From: Misgurnus anguillicaudatus
Lineage: Eukaryota; Chordata; Actinopteri; Cypriniformes; Cobitidae
Length of the DNA stretch: 64,000 nucleotides
Reading direction: 5' to 3'
Assembly: GCF_027580225.2 (NCBI RefSeq)
Contig: NC_073348.2
Coordinates: 30,475,001 to 30,539,000 of the forward strand
The notes under the pieces were generated by a model. It did not search any database, was not told where the DNA came from, and was given only the letters and a program-made list of their open reading frames with translations. Shown piece after piece: positions 23,343 to 34,775 of this stretch (its first letter is position 1; each line of letters opens with the position of its first letter). The position numbers and the translations under genes are program-made.

Positions 23343-24000
23343 TTAACCCCTTAGGTGGCGCAAATACCGTTAAAGTGGGGGACGGGTGAAATTGTGATAT
23401 ACATCTTCAAATTAATATAACTCTGGAATTTTTGGTCTAGAAGCCTAATCTTGGTCTTGTTTTAAAGAAGACACTTTGGGGGTTTTCACAGAGGTGAAAA
23501 ATGTTAAATAATTAAATTGTTATAGCAGTTTACATTTATTTAAATAAATCAAAATAATTCCATAACATATTTATTTTTTTAAATAAAATGATAAAAATTT
23601 AAATGTTTCACAAAAGTAATAATGCAAACATGAAGCCATAAGTCCCAAGTAGTTCTGATCCAAATTTTAAGTTAAAATCACACAAAAATGAGGTGGGTGT
23701 CACACTTTTAGTGATTTTACCAACAACGGCCACTAGGTGTCAACGGTTTGCAGCATACACTTGTCACAAATTATTCAATTACTATCACTGCATTATTATT
23801 ACTGCAAAAAGGTTTTGAAATATGAAAACTACAGGAACGTCAAAGGCTGTGCTAAAAAGGTACGTTTTTAGCGAAGTCTTAAAACCTGCTTTGAATTTAG
23901 GGTCAACTACTGAAAAGGCTCACAATTATAACAATTATGGCATTTAACAATTATAAAAAAGCATGAATGAAATTTATGTCACAGGGGCTAAACAGATTTT
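23343..24000. repeat. Possible TTAA-type repeat, ends unclear
   Basis: TTAACCCCTTAGGTGGCG at 23344 looks like a MITE end. A matching right end was not found, so this may be a fragment. Confidence 0.3.
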
Positions 24001-24260
24001 TAACCCAGCATTGGGTCATAAAAAAGTCTAGTCGTTAAACCCCATTTTTTTTTACACATGACCCAACAATGAGTTTAGAGAATTTGTGCAGCAATTCATT
24101 ATTTTTGTTAACTACTGTATGCCATTAAGTTCTTCATCACATCTTACACCTAAAAAAGTTTGGTTATTGTTGGGTTTAATATTGGACAGATCTGACTTTT
24201 GTATTATAAATAAACCTATACTGGGCTATTCTTACCCAACCACGAGTTGAAACCTCCCAG
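24001..24260. repeat. ACCCAGC/GGGTTGGG repeat M, copy 3
   Basis: AACCCAGCATTGGGTCATAAA, GACCCAACAATGAGTT and ACCCAACCACGAGTTGAAACC relate this to the copies near 8.2 and 36.5 kb. It is degenerate. Confidence 0.55.
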
Positions 24261-25084
24261 CATTTTGGTCTAAACGATGCATACACATTCACACTCATCA
24301 ATAAGCTATATGCATGAACAATATAAAAAAAATCACAAATTGTTTAAACATGAAAAATCTATAAAATACAGAACACATCATGCATATGATGTAGCATTCA
24401 CAATATGATGTTATAGTCCTAAATTTAAGATCACAGATAATAGAGATCAGTATGTTTGGAGAGGCATCAGGAAATTGCATAAGCGTTCATTTCAGCCTAA
24501 GATGATGATTGATGCATGAGTGTAGGCATTTGTGATCAACACATTATATTCTATTTGTAAATTTGATCAAAGCACATTGCAATGAAGCAATCAAACAGAC
24601 TTATGTTTAATAAATGGGCTGGTGTCTTCCAGCATTACCTGCATTACTATCTAATAGGCCAAAACTCCTTTGAGAAATTAAACAGGCTCCTCCAAGACCC
24701 GAAAAGCATATTAATAATGTAACGCTCTTAGTAAACATGAGTCGACTATGACTGCAGAGCTGTACAGAATTCTGCTGTACATTCATTTATATTCCTTTGC
24801 AGTTCACTAGTCCTGCTAAAGTGCTTTTTCACATCCCGTAAGGAATGGGATGTCAGCTCGGAGAGGGCTGGATTCGTGACAGAGGTTTTAGCGGAGTTCA
24901 ATAGTGTACCTATTTCCTAAAGATGACAGGGCCACTGCACCTGTGAACCATGGTCTTCTATTACAAGAGATGTTACCAAGTCTAGATAGTGTGCTAGAAG
25001 ATATTTTAATGGAAACTCTAAATCAAAATGGTTGTGTGGGGAATGAAAAATGGTTATTCTATGGCATCAATGTGAAGGGACGTT
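24261..25084. other. Unique non-coding DNA
   Basis: Nothing recognised. A short (60-codon) minus frame at 24298-24480 is AT-driven. Confidence 0.5.
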
Positions 25085-25661
25085 TTACAGGGATAGTTCA
25101 AATAATGTCATTAATGAGTCACCCTCATGTCGTTCCAAACTCGTAAGACCTCCGTTCATCTTCGTAACACAGTTTAAGATGTTTTATATTTAGTCTTGTT
25201 GACCCTTCATTGAAAATCTACGTACGGTATACTGTCCATGTCCAGAAAGGTCATAAAACATCATTAAAGTAGTCCATGTGACATCAGTGGGTCAGTTGTC
25301 AGAATCTGTTCAAGCATCGAAAATACATTTTGGTCCAAAAATAACAAAAATTACGACTTTCATTGTCTTCTCTTGTGAAGTGCATGCGCGAGACTAAAGT
25401 CACGTGACTGCAGTGATGCAAATGACGTGTTATCCTGCAAAGTTTTTTTTCAAACTTAGAGCGTGCGTCTCCCTCAGACTGTAAACGAAGCCCCGGTTGG
25501 GGGGCGCCAGATAACACGTCAGCTGCGTCATACTGCGCACTGCAGTCACGTGATCTTAAACTGTGTTCTGAAGATGAACGGAGGTCTTACGAGTTTGGAA
25601 CGACATGAGGGTGAGTCATTAATGACATCACTTTCATTTTTTGGTGAACTATCCCTTTTAG
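25085..25661. mobile_element. Palindromic MITE G
   Basis: ACAGGGATAGTTCAAATAATG at the left mirrors CATTTTTTGGTGAACTATCCCTTTTA at the right. Next inside, GAGTCACCCTCATGTCGTTCC mirrors GGAACGACATGAGGGTGAGTC, then ACCTCCGTTCATCTTCG mirrors CTGAAGATGAACGGAGGT. It is about 577 bp with no gene; frames on both strands are arm read-through. Confidence 0.9.
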
Positions 25662-27555
25662 GATCTTTATTTTTAGGAATGTGTTAAATAGTAAAAAGAT
25701 TAGATGATGACAACAGGCCAGTTTTACTACAGTATACAAAGAACTTACAGTCGGGTACCTTAACATGTCCAACACACTGAGTACCAGCAGCCTGCATTTC
25801 CTTGATTACACTGAAACGTTGTATAATCGTCCAATCAAGAAAGCATCTCGCTGTGAGGTCAAGAGTTAAACGCGTCACAATTCTGCCTCTTGGTTTTATG
25901 GTTCATCTTCTGTCTACAGGCTGTTTAGAGAAGAGCGTCGCTCCCCTGCTGCAGTCTCCTCTCTGCAGGGCCATCTGCTCTGGCTTGCCACATTCAACTC
26001 GAAAAATGCTCAATCTTTTTTTGCACTATCGTCTGTCGGCGTGCAATGTCTCTGGAGGTGTGCAAAGGGTTGTGGGTAGACAAAACAGCAAAACGGCACT
26101 TGTGGCAGCAGTGGGATTTAAGTATTTTTAGAACGTAAATGTGTTTAGACAATTTTTTCTACATAACATTTGTGCATCATGTGACATCGTGCCGATTCGC
26201 TCTGTATTATAAGAATGCAACACATTCCACTATCCTGAAAACTAAACATAGTCACATTTAAGTATGGTACCAACACAGGTGATGATAAAGATAACTTCAT
26301 TATTCAACTGGCACACACACATGCAAACCACCTGCAGTCGAAGCATCCTCGCTCACACCCCACGGTGACTGTATACTGTGTGTGCAGTGGTCCATGTTTT
26401 AGTCACTCATTAGATGGGCGGTTTGGCAGGCAGAGGTATTTACATGCACTGTGTCCCGCTGTGTAATTCGAGGATGTAATTGGTGCCGGGGTTTTTGCAC
26501 TGGCAAGTCATCTCTTCCACTAGCTCGATCACGCGCCCATACCGAGTTTGCCATAGTTTGTGTAGCTACTTAAAAAAAACAAACCACCGGTCCTTCATAG
26601 CCAGACTGAAAATAGGTGGAATGTAATTTAGTGCAAGGGTCGGGGTAGATTGTGTTTTGGGTTCGAATTCATGCAGGTGTAAAATGAAATAGGCCAAGTT
26701 TTATTTAGTGGTCATGCCCAAGAGTCAAGCTAGTGTATGTTATCTTGGGACAAATGGGAATTTTGTTCTGCACCCTATTATGAGTGAAAGACCATTTAGG
26801 TCTCTAGTGTAGCTGTGCCATTTATAAAATGAATTACTTTCATTTACCAATCCAGGTTTTTAGTCCAATCTACAGTACACTGCCAGGTGTCTTGAATGCT
26901 ATTTTAATCTGGGCGTGGCGTTCAGATGCCATTCAGAGGAATATTTTCGCAGCAGACTCCCAGAAACGCTTGACAACAGCTTTACAGCTGTCTTGTACTG
27001 TGCCAGACTACAGCTCATCTATCAAAACACAACATGACAACCGAAAAGTCAGACGCTGCTCGCAGACTTACAAACACGACCTCTTTTTTCCCCACACGAT
27101 TCCATCAGACACGAGAAAATGTGAGGAAAGTGTTCTCACCAATTCTCAACTTATGAATAAATATGTTTATGCATTATGTACAGTTATACTAGACCAGTTT
27201 TTTTGCCTGGCAGGTGTGTTCTCATAGGGACACATAGAAAAACGTGCAAATAATAAAATGTAGGTATGGTAATATAGCCCAATAAGATACAATTTATTAA
27301 AACACTGAGGCAAAAATGCATGTTTTCTGCCCTGTAAAAGTACATGTGTCAGTAGTTTTATCCAGGGCAGAAATTAAGGAGGATTTGATAAAACGGATTC
27401 CAGGGATTAAATTTCAAGGAGTGAGGGCAGTTTAAAGTTCCAGTTACAACTGTAGAGGATTTACATTGTTTATCCATGTAATAGCCTTCAAACTTGGTTG
27501 TAAGACCCTCAAAGTGTGACATGTCTTTTTGTAAATAGCGTAAGCAATACTTCAG
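25662..27555. other. Unique non-coding DNA
   Basis: Two longer plus-strand frames lie here (25802-26131, 109 codons; 26829-27227, 132 codons). Neither shows a domain, a family match or consistent codon bias that I can see. No repeat is recognised. Confidence 0.4.
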
Positions 27556-28344
27556 CCAAATATGAATATTAACCCATGAGGTACTCACCCTCAAGCAATC
27601 TGAGTTACATACAGTATGTCCATCATCTTTTTTTTTCATTGCAAGTTACATCCAAAACACACCCATTACTCATTATGAGAATAGGAACAACCCCTTTAGA
27701 CTGTGTGCCAGGCACACAAACCATTTTTCCATCGTTAAATTTGCAAAAGTGGATTTGGACACGCCCTTTTAGACTGTGCGCCATGTGCACTGGACCATGC
27801 CATAGATTGTTAAAATAGGGCCCTTGGAGTTATTTTAGTAAATGTCCTTAATTTCAAGCTCATAACTGTAGAAAAGAGGGATCAGGGAACAACTTCTGAC
27901 TTTGAAGCCCAAAAAAGTGCATTCATTCTTTACAGAAGTGATTCACACATCTCCAAGGGGTCTTTTACGGGTAGTCGATGCGATATTGCAAGAAAAATAT
28001 CCATATTTTAAACTTTATAAACTATAACAACTACTGTAGCTTCCGGTAACGACACAATCTTGGACAATTCACGGACCAATCTTGGATGAGTCACTGCATG
28101 CACCTACTGCATGGCAACCAACCACCCTACACTAAACTTCTCGCATGAAGGATGAATGCACTTTTTGAAGTGCACTTTTTTTTTATTCAAAAGTTGTTCC
28201 CTGATCCCTGTCTTCTATAAAGCTGGGGAGAGCAAGGACATTTAATAAAATAACTCTAAATCTGAAAGATGATGGACATATGTATCTCGGATTGCTTGAG
28301 AGCGAGTAAATCATGGAGGAATTTTGATATTATGTATCCCTTTA
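27556..28344. mobile_element. Palindromic MITE S, interrupted
   Basis: The left arm runs TACTCACCCTCAAGCAATCTG, then (after an insert) AGTTATTTTAGTAAATGTCC and GGGATCAGGGAACAACTT. The right arm mirrors these: AAGTTGTTCCCTGATCCC, GGACATTTAATAAAATAACT, CGGATTGCTTGAGAGCGAGTA, ending TATCCCTTTAA. A fragment of repeat R occupies 27640-27832. Confidence 0.8.
27640..27832. mobile_element. Repeat R fragment inside S
   Basis: CACAAACCATTTTTCC, GCAAAAGTGGATTTGGACACG and GTTAAAATAGGGCCC also occur at 54840-54955, where the repeat is longer. Arms of S resume on both sides. Confidence 0.75.
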
Positions 28345-29915
28345 AGGTTCAGTAATTTCACTTTAGTGCCAATGAAAAGGTTATTAGTCAATAATTCATA
28401 TGTATTAATCAATTTAGTCCTGGTATTTAACAAACTTTTGCTGCAAAACTCTTTAAGTATTCAGGTCCAAGTACTCACAAGGGACCAGATGTGATCCACA
28501 GTCGTGTCACATACTGTACATCTTCTGTGCATTTTAAGGACTTTTTAAAAAACAGTTTAATAGATTCTGCCAACAAAGCAGTATTTCTGAATGGCCTTAG
28601 GCTGGGATTAAGTGGATTTGAAGCGAAGGTATTTAATAAACATATAATACTAAGAGCATTTGGTTAATATCATTATCTAACATTTGACGGATGTGGCGTT
28701 TAGCGGATTTTATATATAAATGCTGAGCTTCTCATATAAAGATATATAATTATATTAGTTGATACCTCTGCATTCTTCAACATCCAGAAAATAAAGATTA
28801 AATAACACAATATGGTAGACGCAACATGATTTTACCATGGGCTCTTGCTCTCTGCGGTATTCAAACATCTTGTTTGATTACATTAGGGAAGTTCCTACAA
28901 AACCCAAAAGCTTTAAAGGACCAACATCTAAATTCTAGTCGAGTCCCTTGTTGAATGCTCTGTGCCTCCCATGCACTCATAGTACATTCTGTTTGACTCA
29001 TATTCTACATCTCACTATAGCTCGGAGAGAGAAGCAGATTCACATAAGAAAGCAGAGGTCAGGTAGACCTTCCTCACAGCTATTTTGCTGCAACTCTAAC
29101 CAAATTGTGATCTTAAAGTGATAGTTCACCCAAATATTATTTACTCACAAAATGATTTACTCTCCCTTACAGTAGACTGTTTCTTCTGTAAACAGCAAAA
29201 CATTTAAAAGTCTAGGTTCACTTACTTTTCCACATTATTAAATAATAGTAAACTCAACAAAACTATGGAGTAACACAAATCGAACTACAGTATGGAAATT
29301 ATGGCAAATTACTAGTATGATTAAACATACAGAATAAATCAAAACTTCTGTATAGTTACCCCTGGCCTAAAATTTGTAAAATAAATTGGCATTTTATCAA
29401 GCAGCTTTTTGAGGTTTCACGCCGAGATGTTTTATAAAGAATACTTGTGTTCCCATCTAATATGGGCTTTCATTGGCTGCTTTTTGTCCATTATTTAAAG
29501 TCAGCAATTATTAAATAAAAGTTTATTTTGTAAACAAAACTATAAATGCATCCCAAATGCACACCTGTGCACTACTTTCTAGTATAAATAGTGTAAGTAG
29601 TGTGTTCAAATACAAAAAAGTATAAGCTGTATAAGTTAACTAAGCTACATTTTTCTGTCTTGACCTCAAGTTTAGTGACACATCGTGATGGAAAATTACT
29701 ATCTTACTGTTTAGACTTAAACAGGATGTGAAAATGTCTAGCAGCTAAAAGTGTGAACGCAGAGATGATGGTGGCCTCTTCTCTTTACTGTCTGAATTTT
29801 GCAGACAGAAGTGCCTCTTGCAGGATATTAAAATCATTTTAAACTATATTGGGTTATGACTATAATTATTCATGTTTTCAACAAAATAAAAATTCCTCAA
29901 CAATTTTGGCTGTCA
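28345..29915. other. Unique non-coding DNA with an F-end fragment
   Basis: TTAAAGTGATAGTTCACCC at 29113-29131 is an isolated end of repeat F or G, extending to about 29200. The rest is AT-rich and unassigned. Confidence 0.45.
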
Positions 29916-30366
29916 TCCAAGATGTGTCTTTCTATGTTCAGTCAAGAAGAAATTAAGTTTTTTAGGAAAACATTCCAGGATTTTTCTCTATGTAATAGAC
30001 TTTATTGGACCTCAACAGTTGCAAAATTGCAGTTTTAACACGGCTTCAAAGGGCTCTAAACTAACCCAACAGAGCCATAATGGTCTTATCTAGCGAAACA
30101 ATAGTCATTTTCAACAATGAAAATAAAAAATAAGCACTTTTAAACCACAATTTCTCGTCTTGCACTAGCCGTGTGACGGCTAGTGCAAGACGAGAAGTTG
30201 TGGTTAAAAAGTACATATTTCGATTTTTCTTGCCGAAAATGACGATCGTTTCGTTAGATAAGATGCCTCGGTTAATTTGGTTTAGAGCTCTTGTAAGCAG
30301 CGATGAAACTGCAATTTTTAACTGCATTGAAACTGTAAACTGTTGAGATCCAATAAAGTCTATTAA
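29916..30366. mobile_element. Palindromic repeat E, copy 3 (short core)
   Basis: TGTTCAGTCAAGAAGAAATT, GGAAAACATTCCAGGATTTTTCTC, GGTCTTATCTAGC and CACTTTTAAACCACAA match copies at 46337-46982 and 50546-51432. The centre is a near-perfect hairpin: 19-bp exact arms CTCGTCTTGCACTAGCCGT at 30154-30172 and complement at 30176-30194 with a 3-base loop. The minus frame at 30061-30327 is arm read-through. Confidence 0.85.
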
Positions 30367-30690
30367 AAAAACAAATACATTAAAAGAACAGCATACAGAA
30401 CAAATAGATTTTTATCGACTTGCATTGTACTATGCATACATTTGCCCTCGTCTGGAAAACCGCTTATACTTTCAGTTAGTAAAAAAAACCTTAAGTGCTC
30501 CATTTGGGATGATACTCCTCTACTAAAATTTATACACTAGAGGGGCAGGAACAAAGTGCATAGTTTAAGTGCATAGTGTATAGTTATTTGGGGCACAGAT
30601 TATTATATGTATGTCTACAGACATTTAAATGCCTAAACATTTAATCAAAGTGCCACTAAGCTTTTGAACGGTATTGTAGGTTATGCAAGA

Positions 30691-30812
30691 TGTACATTTA
30701 TGTATTTTTCGCATGCTTTTACCCAGTCTATACATTCATTTAATGTATACATTTATCAGTATGCATGTTCCCTGAGATCAAACCCATGACCTTTGACTTG
30801 AAGCACAATAGG
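30691..30812 (-). mobile_element. tRNA-derived SINE fragment
   Basis: On the minus strand it reads CAAAGGTCATGGGTTTGATC (B-box region), then GCATACTGATAAATGTATAC and a tail with ATAAATGTACA, the layout of the common fish SINE seen also at 38.7, 42.6, 46.2 and 49.1 kb. The A-box head is missing. Confidence 0.6.
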
Positions 30813-32451
30813 ATATTCACAATGCTCTTGTCCATAAAATGAGGGGGGATGGTGACCAGGGCTTTCAGACTCCATTAAAAAGCATCAAAAAAATAGTCAA
30901 TACACAGACTTGCGCACTATATTCCATACATTTTTCATGCTTAACAGCCCCGGTCACTTCACAGGCCAATAACTCTCCTTTTGTATTCATTGGAAGAAAG
31001 ACATTCATATGAATTTTAAAAATGGCATGATGGGTATTTAAATGAAAACACAAACTGTATTTCAGATAACCTTTTCTTTAAAGGTAATTCCAGGTTGTTT
31101 CAGCAGGTCTCTTTTACATTTTCCAGTATAGAATAATTAATCAACCCTAACCCAAAAACATGGGTAACATGACCAGAGATGGTGGTGTAGTACGTAGTGA
31201 CCCTGACATGTATAGGAGCAAGGTCTTCGGTAGGGCAGGTCTTCAGTAAGAGGTCTCTCAGCGTCTATCTGTCCAGCATAATTAATCAATCCATTCCCGA
31301 CAACCTTGACAGCACACTGGCACCCGTGCAGTATACCGGAGAATCCAACCTTGATAAGGCATGTTCATGCCGGCTATATAAACATGCTGAATAACAGGAT
31401 AATATTTAGTTCCAGCCAGCACTAAAACTTTTTGAAGTCTCAGAAACCTGCACCCTTTCTTCACTTTTCCATTTCACATTAATTTAAAGGTATGCGGATT
31501 CAGAGCGACCCCAACGGTGAGGTACGTGTTTGTTTCATGGGGGGATGCGAGTTTGCCGCCTGCTGTACTTGATAAACAGGGCAAGCATTAAACTCAAAGT
31601 TAAATCACTTCTGGACTCACTCAAGGATTGTGTATTAAAGTACATTTAACTCATTTCAGTAATGAGTATTCATAAGAAAAGAAAATGTGATTTCTTTGCT
31701 TGGGCACCGCTGCCTTGTTACAGATTCATGAGGTGTATTGGACTATGGAAATAATAAAAGAGATTTAGTCGAACGCCATAATTCAAAAACATATTGCACG
31801 GACGTTTCTCATCCGTGTGCAATGTTCCCATATTGTGGTGGCCGACGCTTATTTCTTAAGGTTTATAAAAGAGAAAAATGCTGATATCTATCATTGTGCA
31901 GAAATGCAATCACTGGAATGTGAATCCGCATGCAGACAGACGTTCAGGTATTAGACTATATGCAAAAGACCCGGTGATGACAGGGGTCAGGCACTTTGTT
32001 GAAGGCAGGGAGATATTTTACTTAAACACAGTCAGCACACCAACGCTTAAGATCGAATCAATGACCTTGCGAGCACCGAAGGCCCGTCTTTATGGTGATT
32101 CTACTGCCTACATTGATCACATGACCCTAACTGTCTCTTCAGCCCTTCCCCCAGACAAAGTGAGATTGTTCAGTAGATCAATATTAGTGCTGTTCTTTAC
32201 AGTGTGTATTTATCTATGTCCTTGGAGAATAAGCTGCTGTACACACCGAAAAATGGTCAAAAATGGTCCCAAGCTGTCAGGGCAGTACCTTTCGGAAAGG
32301 TGTAACATTTATGCCACTTTTTTCATTGAGTCCGCCTGGATTGGTTGACTTTAGCTTGGTTTGCTTCTCCACTGCAATTCAGTATTGCTCCAAATATGGG
32401 CGGGATTATAGATGACTATCAGTCATGTGACCTTTTACGTCATCCGCCCCA
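30813..32451. other. Unresolved DNA with long chance frame
   Basis: The longest open frame of the window (31878-32348, 156 codons, plus strand) lies here. I see no domain, signal peptide or membrane segment that would support a gene. Minus-strand GATTCGATCTT near 32052-32062 resembles a pol III B box, so part may be a decayed SINE. 32245-32450 contains repeat-like DNA (CTTAGCTTGGTTTGC, GGGCGGGATTATAG) that may be a decayed MITE P relative. Confidence 0.35.
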
Positions 32452-33126
32452 TCTTGACTGGCAAGATGGCGGCGAGCGGACACCAAAACAGCCAAAGTCA
32501 CTTCTTTTTAGTAAACTCTAGGGCTTTTCACACCTGAAATTGTTAACCCTGGGTTATTCTAAACCCAGGGTTAACGGAATCCTGGGTTATTTTTTTTCAT
32601 GTTTCACACTGTTCAAACTTAACCAGGGGTTAAGAGATAACCCTGGGTATTCATAATTTGACGTTTCACACTGTGCATTCCTAAACCCTGGGTCAGGAGT
32701 CTCCAACCCAGTTTCAACACACCTGTCTGTAATTATCAAGCCTTGATTAGCTACTTCAGCTGTGTTTAATTAGGGTCATAACATTCTAACCCTGCTTCGT
32801 TTCACACTGCATGCGTTTGGCACCACAATGCAGGGTTAACACCACAAATGCGGTGCTAACCCTGCTCCAGAGCAGGGTTTCATAACCCTGGGTAAAAAGC
32901 GGTGCTAACACCGCTTTCAAATTACAGGTGTGAAACGCTCCTTAACCCAGGGTTAAAAGCAGGGTTTAGAATGAAGATAACCCAGGGTTAAGCGCAGTGT
33001 GAAAACCCCTTCTGTGTACACAAACAATTGTCTCAATGCTCGAGTTCACGTGTAGAGACACAGGTGATACTTCGAGCAAAGTATCATGTTGTGTCGAGCC
33101 TTCTTAGTGTTGTAAAAATAGCGATT
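32452..33126 (+). repeat. Repeat L, copy 1, interrupted
   Basis: The parts at 32452-32519 and 33011-33126 join into the sequence seen uninterrupted at 34008-34203 (CTTGACTGGCAAGATGGCGG ... AGCGATTTTGATGCTC). It holds AAGATGGCGGC, a YY1-type motif, overlapping an ATG that opens a short frame MAASGHQNSQSHF.... A 491-bp MITE splits it. Confidence 0.85.
32520..33010. mobile_element. MITE rich in AACCCTGGGTT, TSD TCT
   Basis: Inverted ends AGGGCTTTTCACAC and GTGTGAAAACCCCT (13 of 14 matching) are flanked by TCT at 32517-32519 and 33011-33013. About a dozen variants of AACCCTGGGTT or its GCAGGGTT form fill the inside. A 3-bp duplication is usual for PIF/Harbinger, though the normal target there is TWA, so assignment is tentative. 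It is 491 bp and non-coding. Confidence 0.85.
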
Positions 33127-33572
33127 TTGATGCTCCCTTGTTCTGTGATGTGACATGTAGACAAAAAAAATTAGTTTGGGTCTGTAATGCCTTAGAAGCT
33201 TCCTAAAAACCTCTCTCAGATAGCTCTATTAGAGTGGGGGATTTTAAACAAGTGGTTTTGCACCTATTTGGCTCCCCCTACTGGCTTAACTTGCAATCTC
33301 ATTACTGATTGGCTGACTTTGCTGCCACTCAAAAAATGTAGCCAATTATTTTAAAGTGGAAGGGCAGTTAGATGCCTGTGATGTTATAGGCATCAGTTTT
33401 TCAGATTGGGCTGTTTTCTGGCTGAAATTTCTAAAAGAGGAATTTCTATGAGAGTGAGATGTTTAGCATGTTTAGCACTTTTTGTATGTTTGTGAATGTG
33501 GGTAGACTACCATTATTCAACAAAGACAAGGTAAAAATGTTTTTTCATTCTCTGTCCCCTTTAAAAAAAATC
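33127..33572 (-). mobile_element. MITE V (TTAAAGGGGACAGAGAATG end)
   Basis: On the minus strand it starts TTTAAAGGGGACAGAGAATG (complement near 33545-33566) and runs to GTCTACATGTCACATCACAG near 33128-33170. The far end is clipped. It separates two oppositely oriented L repeats. Confidence 0.65.
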
Positions 33573-33826
33573 TTGGTTAGGTTGTGATGCCTACTCGATC
33601 CCTGATGCATTCTTCCAGCCGCTGTCCGCTGCTACCGAACTACCACTATTTACAACACTTATAAGACACGACACAACATAAAACTTTGCTTGAAGTATCG
33701 CCTGGATCTCTACACATGAACGTGAGCATTGAGAACATTGTTTGTGTACACAGAGTTTACTAAAAAGAAAGGTTTTGAACAACTGATTTTGGCTGTTTTG
33801 GTGTCCGCTTGCTATCTTTGCCAGAC
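33573..33826 (-). repeat. Repeat L, copy 2, inverted and diverged
   Basis: The complement reads AGCGGACACCAAAACAGCC, TTTTTAGTAAACTCTGTGTA and TTATGTTGTGTCGTG, clearly L but with about 20% differences and small insertions. The minus frame at 33591-33782 is read-through. Confidence 0.8.
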
Positions 33827-34007
33827 ATAAAGAATTGATCTCCGAATGCGAATGAATTAATCTTATATAAGGCTCCTTTTTTAACTAGAAGGTCAATTTT
33901 GTTTTTTACTTGCGACAAAACAACAAATTATCCATGCATTTATATAGAAATATGCTTTAGGAGCTATCCATCTTTACTTTCCTCCTTACATCGCATTCTG
34001 GGATCGA

Positions 34008-34203
34008 TACATCTTGACTGGCAAGATGGCGGCGAGCGGACACCAAAACAGCCAAAGTCACTTCTTTTTAGTAAACTCTGTGTACACAAATAATTGTCTC
34101 ACTGCTCGAGTTCACGTGTAGAGACACAGGTGATACTTCGAGCAAAGTATCATGTTGTGTCGATCCTTCTTAGTGTTGTAAAAATAGCGATTTTGATGCT
34201 CAC
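34008..34203 (+). repeat. Repeat L, copy 3, uninterrupted
   Basis: It matches copy 1 with very few differences over about 185 bp and gives the empty-site sequence AAACTCTGTGTACAC for the MITE in copy 1. The YY1-like AAGATGGCGGC is at 34023-34033. A further AAAATGGCGGT follows at 34255-34265. Confidence 0.9.
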
Positions 34204-34365
34204 AACATATTGAAGGCAAAGTTTCTAGTTCTTTTGCGACCACTTCAAGTACTCAAAATGGCGGTAGACAAGCTTGAGATGTGAGTGACGTCAGCTGATA
34301 TTCATGAATAGACTTATTGTTATAGTTGCGCCGCTTTTACTGCCGTGACATCGTCAACACAGGAG

Positions 34366-34650
34366 CAATGGAGGATATCGATGGAATGGTGTACAGGGAG
34401 TTTGGGAACTTGTATAACAAAAAAACGATGACATCTCTTGTTGTTTGATTGACGGCACACAAGGGTACAATGGGCTAATCTTGCATTTAGCAATGACACG
34501 GGTAGTGACGATTCTCTTTGACAAATCAGTGACCTGCAGTTTACATGTCACATTTTAGTATCGGTACTAGATATTGTACACAGTGGAACCCCCCCAAAAG
34601 TGAGCCGTACCGAGCCGTACTACGCAATAGAAAAGCGCTATTAGGTACAG
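34366..34650 (-). mobile_element. MITE P, copy 2, partial
   Basis: Read on the minus strand it has GCGCTTTTCTATTGCGTAGTAC, then GGTCACTGATTTGTCAAAGAG and AAGTTCCCAAACTCCC, matching the left half of the copy at 9799-10542. The plus-strand ATG frame at 34369 (MEDIDGMVYREFGN...) is short and unsupported. Confidence 0.7.
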
Positions 34651-34775
34651 ATACAGTATGTATACAGTACATTTGGTACCAGTACCTTTGAGGTACTAAT
34701 ATGAACTCTTTAGGTGCAAAGGTGTGTTTTTTTTTTTAAGTACCGCACCAGTGTCAGCTATAAGGACCATTTGTT
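34651..34775. repeat. Repeat K (GGTACC-rich), copy 3
   Basis: GGTACCAGTACCTTTGAGG, AATATGAACTCTTTAGG and GTACCGCACCAGTGTCAGCT match copies at 42716-42915 and 43852-44012. Confidence 0.65.

Noticed and set aside
25802..26131. 109-codon plus-strand frame
   Set aside because: No recognisable domain; composition like flanking non-coding DNA.
26829..27227. 132-codon plus-strand frame
   Set aside because: No family resemblance, signal peptide or splice context.
31878..32348. 156-codon plus-strand frame, the longest in the window
   Set aside because: No recognised domain, no exon signals, and it runs into repeat-like DNA at its end. A chance frame is the simplest view.
34369..34449. Short frame MEDIDGMVYREFGN as a captured exon
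   Set aside because: It lies in a partial copy of MITE P and the better-preserved copy at 9799-10542 does not keep the frame.
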